DNA of 64,000 nt from Liolophura sinensis (Eukaryota > Mollusca > Polyplacophora > Chitonida > Chitonidae): NCBI RefSeq assembly GCF_032854445.1, contig NC_088306.1:5390373-5454372 (forward strand). Direction: 5' to 3'. Both the position numbers and the translations under genes were made by a program. This document shows, in pieces, positions 47,801 to 56,800 of this stretch (position 1 is the first letter of the stretch; each line of letters starts with the position of its first letter). A model generated the notes under the pieces. The model made no database searches and had not been told where the DNA came from. It saw nothing but the letters and a program-made list of their open reading frames with translations.

Positions 47801-50800
47801 GTTCATACTGGATATGTACATTCTTTTTGTATAAAGTTGGCCTATATACACAGCATCATTCCAACGGACACATGAAGCAATTTTATTGATGAATGGTGAT
47901 TATTAAATAGTTCTGCACAAGAAAAGCAATGGTTAGGCTAAGAATAAACAACCCTACATGCATCACACTGGTTCAATAGCTCAAGCTTGTCCAGTTGTGG
48001 CATTGATGTAAAGCAGGTGTAGAGAGTGGCACATGCGCTGTGAGGAGTATATATATATATACCAGGCGGTGTTCAATAAACTTGCAAAATGACAATAGTG
48101 CTTGGTGTGTTGTGAAAATAACTTTTAGTGTGGAATTGTCTGGATTGGCAAACATTGTCTGGTTTCTGTGTATACTTATTTTGATACAAGAGTAATGCTA
48201 TCACAACTGTCATTTCTCTTATTCAACTTTTTTGTGACCAAGTATAAGAAACGACAAATTTACTATCATTACTGGAATATAAACACAACAGACACATGAC
48301 AACCGTTCTTACTTCTGTCTAATTCCTAGCGAATTTGTCACTCAACCAACAGAAATTACATTTTCCCCTGCTGTTAGTGCCTTTAAGGGTGAAAAAAGAA
48401 ATGTTGGTTTGAGTAGGAACTTTGTCTGTCCTTAAATATGTATATGTGACCATTTTCTAAGCTTTATTTCAATCTCACCTCAAACTATTTTTTCTATTTG
48501 CCTAAGTCTTGTTTGGTGAATTTGTAGTTTGAGACTGTACACCTGTTTGTAATTTTTGGCTCCAGAGCCTTTGAGTGCCCAAAAATGTATTTGGATCGAT
48601 TTAGAGTAGAATCTATGTTTGCTTGTGAGTTCCTGCTTTTTTTTTTTATTTGTTTTTTTTCTTTTTTTCTCACAGTCAATTACGACCATCACCTGTAAAA
48701 TGCCGCAGTGTTGCTGTGAAGGCTGTATGTGATATGTGGTGGAGAGCTGGGTGTGGCCTAGAGAGCACAGTCTGTCTCCCCCAGGAGGACAGTGTCTTCA
48801 CAACCCAGACTGGGTACAGGGAAGACGGCATTACAGAAAAGGTAGGCACTTTTTTTTATTTTGCATGTACAAAGTACAGCAGCAGCTTTATGTCATACGC
48901 AGAACGTTGGCGTAGGTATCGACGTCAAAGACAGCACCTGGGTGAAACTTTTATCAATTGAAAGCAGAATACTCAAGGTTTCTGAAAAGTATCATAATTT
49001 ATTATTTTCATGAGATTTAACTAAATAACCTGTAGAACAAAATGGCAACGCTTCACAAATGGCTGGTGTGAGTCGAGGCAGCCATATTGAGAATTTTATC
49101 CAATCAAACATGTTGCTATTAGATTGTGCAGCCTAAGCTGTGACATAGCCTTTGCCCATTCACTCAATGAAGTGACATGATAACGCAGAACTATTGCGTG
49201 TTGAGATCATTTACCATGATTTAGTTAAGTGTAGCCAAAGGGCCATTTCACAAAGTGTTGCAGGGCAGGTCTGTATCATTTATGGACCACCACAGATGTA
49301 AAATTAATTGATTTACAAGCTGTGTAATATTCAATGACTGTATTACAAAATATGTTAGACAGTAGCATACCGCCTCAGCACAAACGACAGTCATCTCTCC
49401 AAATAAGCCAGACATAACTTGTGGGATATTTCCTGAGTTCAGTTTTTAACAAAACCGCTGAGTTTCAAGTTTGTCATGCAAGTCTAGAAAAACTTAAACT
49501 AGTCAAATAAAAAATGTTAAGATTAGTAATATTTTTAGAGCAGTAAATTGTTTTGAAGCCAAGACTTAGCCTATGTTAAGTCTAAGAGAGCTTTATGATT
49601 CCAGGCCATAGGAATCTGTGGAGGACAACAACTACATGTAACCTCATTCCTCAACCTTTTCGCACATGAAAGAACAATTTTCATTGCAATTTGTGCACAT
49701 TAATTTATTGATCTGATTTTGGGAACAAAACTGGACTGGATGGATTGGCCAGTTTCAGTGCTTCACAAAAAGTATAGTTTTATCAGTCAGAATGATACTT
49801 TCAGAATATGTTTGAAAAAATACCTTTGCAAAGATGCGAAAAGGTTGAAGACTTAGAGCATTCTGTTGTTTTGAACGTTGCGTGTTTTCTTCTTGAGCCA
49901 TGGGAAAGTGTAGGGGACCACAACTATACGAATGGTCAAACAATACTTTCATAATGCTTGACTCTTGAAGTCGTGATATATCTAAACTCTTAACGTTGTA
50001 AGAGATTCATTGTATTAGATGAATCTTAGTGCATGGATTTTTATATAAACAATTGAGTGCGGCTATTAATACAGTAGAGTGGTGATAATAGGGGAGTCTC
50101 AAGTTGGAACTCTTTTGTCATCACAGTGCCTCCTGTGTCATGTGAATGGTGACAAATGTTGTTGACATTAATTTACTGATCACCTGTCTCATCCTTTTCC
50201 AGAGGCTCAAATGACACATCTTTCCTTTAGGAACTCCTGAAGTTCACAAACAACCAAATTTTCAATCTTCTCTGTCATTCCCCCACTCTAAAGTACTTTT
50301 TATGACGCCTTTTTGAGGTGCCCATTTTGTAGTGAGGGAGATCAAAAGTGGTTTTTGACAGGTCACAAGATACAGTTGGTCAGAACTTTTTCTACCTTAA
50401 AAGATAGAAGAGCTCGAACTCAAAACACCCCTAATGAAATTAACCACTGCCAATTATATTCTGGCATGGTACGTGTACATTGATTTGGTGACTTTTGTTT
50501 TATTTTCCAGCTTCATCTGTTTAAGTTTAACAACTATGATGACCTGGAGAGCTTTGTGAAGAGGTACTTTGATTATGTAAGTCTGATTGTTTCTACAGCA
50601 TTTGTTGATAGTTTATTCCATGGGTTTAACATTGGGGTAAAATTGTTTCACATACTGGGGCATATGTTAATGCGATGAAACTTATGGGTTGAGAAAACTG
50701 TCATCCATCGATAAATGTCTGACGGTGACCTCCATGGCTTAGTGGTCAGTGTGCTAGCGCAGCACAATAACCCAGCAATTTCCAACCAACATGACCAATG

Positions 50801-53800
50801 CAGTTATGGTGAGTTCAAGTCCATTTTCTGCAAGCAGTGTGAGAATGCCTTTCAGCTTATTACCCAATATATATTACATTTGAATTTGTCCGTGACATTC
50901 ATAGCTGATATGTAATTTGGACATGTGTTTGTGACTGTGCATTTTCGCCTAAATCTGATTTTTCGCATGGCCAGCGTTGCCCATGTACATTGTGTATACA
51001 CAGGTGGCTGACATGCTTGAACTGTAAATGATGGGTTTTTCCCTACTTCTCAGTTTGAGGGTGACTTGGATTACCTACACACTTGATGTGTAATTTGTGG
51101 ATTTTTCTTCTCAGTTTGAGGGTGACCAGGGCTGCCTTCTCTTCCTTTACAGTCTAGTATTATCCAGGGGATTCCCCAGGTGGGTACATGTAACAACCGA
51201 GAACTGTACCAGCTGCATGTCGGATATGCTTTGTTGTTCTTTGTTTTCTTTTTCTACATTTAGAATGGTAATTTTTTGCTAACATTTCATTCTTTGCACA
51301 TTATTAAATTAAATGTAGATTTTTTGCTAACATTTGACATCTAGTGCATCATCTTTTGCATGGCTGACATTGTCAGGTACATCATTAACATAATATTTCA
51401 CATTTGCTGCAAATCTTCTTTCATGTATTTCATAAATGTTGCACACCTTAATAGTCTTGTGCATTTGATTTTCTGGGTGACATGTATGCATTCTCATTGT
51501 ACTTGTACATATGATAGGGGTAATACTGCAATGGTATCATTGAGGCAGTTAAGTAAAGCTAACCTCTAAAGCTCTTAATCTGAAACTTTTAAATTGGCTG
51601 AGGGTACATGCTCAGTTAATTATTCAAAATTATCAAAGTTTCTGAGGTGTACATGAGGTACATTATTCATTTCGTACATTATTTCATGTTGAAAACTGTT
51701 CCCAAGGTGTATCTGAAATATAGGTACATGTAGGTGGTTATTATCGGATTGTATAAATGAGGTGTACATCTTTACCTCACACTGAGGTATGCACCTCATC
51801 TATTCCTCACACTGAGGTGTACACCTCATCTATACCTCACACTGAGGTATACACCTCATCTATTCCTCGCACTGAGGTATACACCTCATCTATACCTCAC
51901 ACTGAGGTATACACCTCATCTATTCCTCGCACTGAGGTATACACCTCATCTATACCTCACACTGAGGTATACACCTCATCTATTCCTCGCACTGAGGTAT
52001 ACACCTCATCTATACCTCACACCGAGGTATACACCTAATGTCATTAAGAGATGGCACCAGAAATCTAGAACATATTCAGTGTGCAGATTTTTGACAGATC
52101 ATAACGAAATTGTGTAAAGCATTGTTGCATGGATTGAAACTACTAGAAGCATGCAACTACTGTGTTATTTAAAATAAGAATTTAAAGACTGCATGTTTTA
52201 GCTGCTTTTGTTTTCAGAATTGCTGATGACCAGGGAACGAGTTCAGGAGGGTGTCAGAAACTACTGACAGACACGGAGAACTGTACTTTCTCCCTCATCA
52301 ACCTGATGCTTACTGGTAGAGCAGTACAGTACCTACACAATGGAGTGTCCCTCTATAATGAGTTTGGCCACCTAGTGGTAAGACATGACCACATTTAATT
52401 CAGACATTTCAAAAATTTAATTTCTTTTGTTGGGACCAATGCAGTCGCTGTGAGTTCAAGTCCAGCTCATGCTGGCTTATTCTCCGGCTGTATGTGGGAA
52501 GGTCTTCCAGCAGCCTGCGGATGGTCGTGGGTTTCGCCCGGGCTCTGCCCGGTTTCCACCCACCATAATGCTGGCCGCCGTCGTATAAGTGAAATATTCT
52601 TGAGTACGGCGTACCAATCACCAATCCAAAAAAAAAAAAAAAAATCTTTTCTTGGGTACCTGTCAAACGTCGGGACTTAAAGCCACAACTTCATTGGAGC
52701 ATTCAGGGACAAGTCAATGCAACTTACCAGATTTCTAGTACAAATGTAACGTTATCTCTGCTTACATTTTATGTGCGTCATCAAGGCAATATGATCGTTT
52801 TCTGTCCACATGTTGCTAAACCAAAGTTCTATACTGCATGTCATTGATACATGTACATGTACAATGTCCAGTAGGATTATGTAACCTGATTTTCAATCAT
52901 TAACATTCTGTTTTAATACAGGTTTTCCTTTTGTTTATAGTTAACTTTTTGTGTCATCTTGCATAAAGGTTATTGTCTTAAAGCAAAATGTTTTTTTCCT
53001 GTAATGAGTGGCTAAATATTGGCCTTGGTTTATTTTCCAGCCAAAGCCATTGAAGGGCGTGGAGGAAAGGTGTTCTGTTGGGTTCTTGTATCTAGACAAG
53101 AGTGAGTCACGGGAAACAAGGACACAGGTTTGTTCTCTCTGTATTGTCACTTGTGTCCTGTGTTCTGTTGGGTTCTTGTATCTGGACAAGAGTGAGTCAC
53201 AAGAAACAAGGACACAGGTTTGTTCTCTCTGTATGATCTCTTGTGTCCTTCTGTGTTGTGTGAGGTTCTTGTATCTGGACAAGAGTGAGTCACAAGAAAC
53301 AAGGACACAGGTTTGTTCTCTCTGTATTGTCACTTGTGTCCTGTGTTCTGTGAGGTTCTTGTATCTGGACAAGTGTGAGTCATGGGGAACAAGGGCACAG
53401 GTTTGTTCTCTCTGTATTCTCACTTGTGTCCTGCGTTCTGTGAGGTTCTTGTATCTGGACAAGAGTGAGTCACAAGAAACAAGGACACAGGTTTGTTCTC
53501 TCTGTATGGTCTCTTGTGTCCTTCTGTGTTGTGTGGCGTTCTTGTATCTGGACAAGTGTGAGTCATGGGGAACAAGGACACAGGTTTGTTCTCTCTGTTT
53601 GATCTCTTGTGTACTCTTGTGTGCTGACCCATACAAGTGGCTGTCATCATATATGTTACGCTACAATGAATAAGTCAGTGATATTTAAGTTTCAGGGTTT
53701 CACAACAGGTTCTCCCTTTAAGGTTCAGTTTTGCATCCTAAATGCCATTTTCGTACTAATACATGAATAATACAATGTACATATCATGGTGGTGGAAATT

Positions 53801-56800
53801 AAGGTGGAATTATACATACATGTTACTTCTCACACAGTCGACTAGGAGACAATTTAATTACTTATCTTTAAATCATCAGGTAGATCCAGGGTCAGTACTG
53901 GGTCGAGTCACACCTACAACCCTTAAAGAGGAAGTTGTAACTTCCTCGCTTGGCGTTCAGCATGAAGGGAATAGTGCAACGACTGGTTGACCCATGTCAG
54001 TGTAATGACTCTGGCAGGGTGCATTACTTGCCTTCAGTAAGGCGTCTAAGTGAAGTAGCACCAGGTAAAAGAGCAGTGGAAACCCATCCTGCAACAAAGA
54101 GGCACATTACATGCACTCTAAGCATTCCTGATTCCTTCGTTGTCATATGACTGAAAAATTGTTAAGTACGATGTTAAACCCCAAGCACTCACTCGCTCAC
54201 TCACTCAATCACTTAGATCATCAGGGACCTCCATGGCCTGGTGGTTAGCGTGCTAGTCTAGCGCAATGACCCATGGGCCCCTCACCAACTTACTGTGAAT
54301 TCAAGTTCAACTTATGCTGGCTTCCTCTCAGGTCTCCTCCTGCCCAGTTCCTCCCACCAAAATGTTAGCTGCTGTAAGTCAGTGTATATTAGTAAGTTAA
54401 ATATTCTTCAGCACGGCATAAAACATCAGTCAAATAAATAAATAAATAAATATGAAACATTAAAGTTGTATGTGTGTATTTTCAGGTTGGGAGTATGCTT
54501 AAGACACCCAGGTGCCCAATATGGCTGACACAGGTGAACGGCATGATGGGTATTCTGTTCAGCACAAATCCTGAGCTGGTCAGTCACTGGAGGGTAGAAC
54601 ATCGCTTCTTTCTGTACTACTACACAGGGCAGCCTAATCAGAAACAGCAAACCTGTCTCAGTATAGGTCAGTACATGTACCAAACTCTAAAACTCATCTT
54701 CTCCATTTTAGAGCAAAAACCTGAAAAATATTAAATTTTATTTGTTCGATTTCTCAAGAGTAATTCATGTCACATGTAGTTTCATGGGTGGCGGAACCAT
54801 AGTGCCTGGGATAAACTACAATGGCAGCCCTGATGGATGATCCACTGGAAAGTTTCCATGTCACATTTTCTAGTGAATTCAGTGTTCAAATAGTGTATCA
54901 TGCTAGTATATATATGTAGGTTGTCACTTATCGCATTTATTGCAACTGTTAATATATCCAACGTGGCTATCTAACCTATCCAACACAATGAATATACAGC
55001 CCCTAGTCTCGGGTTATTAAGTAGAAATAGGAAGGTCTGTCAGCAACCTGCGAATCGTCGTGGGTTTCCCACGGGCTCTGCCCGGTTTCCTTCCACTATA
55101 ATGCTGGCCGCCGTCATATAAGTGAAATATTTTTGAGTAGGGCATAAAACACCAATAAAAAGTAAAATAAATTAAGTAGAAATAGACACAATTATGAAGC
55201 AGACTGCCAGCAGTTTTGTGTGCTCTGTCCATATTACTTACAAGATAATTATATTCATTGTAAAACTTAAGAAACATTTGGTGGAATAACCTTGACACAC
55301 CTCTTTTCTCAGTAATAACTTGTGAAGTTGATTAAAATCTTCCCATGTCACACAGGATCTAACAAATGCTTTAAGATCAGATACATGTATGTACGTGCCA
55401 TATGCAGACGCATTTTGTAAAACTTGCGCAGATATGCATGTAAATGTATATCTCTTTTGTCCCATTTTATTCATATACTTTTGCATTCCTGTAAACACTT
55501 ACATTTACTTACGCATCCCTGTAAACACATACATGTACTTACGCATTCCTATAAACACGTACATGCACTTACGCATCCCTGTAAACACTTCCATGTACTT
55601 ACGCATCCCTGTAAACACTTACATGTACTTACGCATTTTTGTAAACAAGTACATGTACTTGCGCATTCCTGTAAACACTTACATGTACTTATGCATTCCT
55701 GTAAACACGTAATGTATTTGCTCATTTTGTAAACACTTACGTACACTTACGCATTCCTGTAAAGACGAACATGTACTTACGCATTCCTGTAAATGTGTGC
55801 ATTTACTTTTGCATTGTTGTAAATAGTTTAGTAATAACTGGATTTTTTTATCTCTTTGCAGACACGCGGTTTAACAGGCGTGGCCGAATCAAAACAGCTC
55901 TTGCTAGGAGAGATGCTGAAGACAAAACACCTGCGCTGGAGAGCTGTATTTTAACAAAGTAAGTTCTTTTGTAGCTTGAAGACTGGAGGTTTGTTAGGTA
56001 CAGTAAATGGTTAGAAAGATGGCCAATTTGTAAGGTACAGTAAATGGTTGGAATGATGGCCGATTTGTTAGGTACAGTAAATGATTAGGATGATGGTCGA
56101 TTTGTTAGGTACAGTAAATGGGTAGAAAGATGGCCGATTTGTAAGGTACAGCAAATGATTAGAATGACGGACGATTTGTTAGATACAGTAAATGGTTGGA
56201 ATGATGGTCGATTTGTTAGGTACAGCAAATGGTTAGAATGATGGCCGGTTTGTCAAGTACAGTAAATAGGTTAGAATGGTGGCCGATTTGTTAGGTACAG
56301 TAAATGATTGGAATGAGGGCCAATTTGTTAGGTACAGTAAATGGTTAGAATGATGGATGATTTGTTAGGTACAGTAAATGGTTGGAATGATGGACGATTT
56401 GTTAGGTACAGTAAATGGGTAGAAAGATGGCCAATTTGTAAGGTGCAGCAAATGGGTAGAAAAATGGCCGATTTGTAAGGTACAGTAAATGGTTGGAATG
56501 ATGGCCAATTTGTTAGGTACAGTAAACAGTTAAAATGATGGCCGATTTGTTAGGTACAGTAAATGGTTAGAATGATGGCCGATTTGTTAGGTACAGTAAA
56601 TGGTTAAAATTATGGCCGATTTGTTAGGTACAGTAAATGGTTAGAATGATGGCCAATTTGTTAGGTACAGTAAATGGTTAGAATGATGGCCGATTTGTTA
56701 GGTACAGTAAATAGGTTAAAATGATGGCCGATTTGTTGGGTACAGTGAATGGGTAGAAAGATGGCCGATTTGTAAGGTACAGTAAATGGGTAGAAAGATG

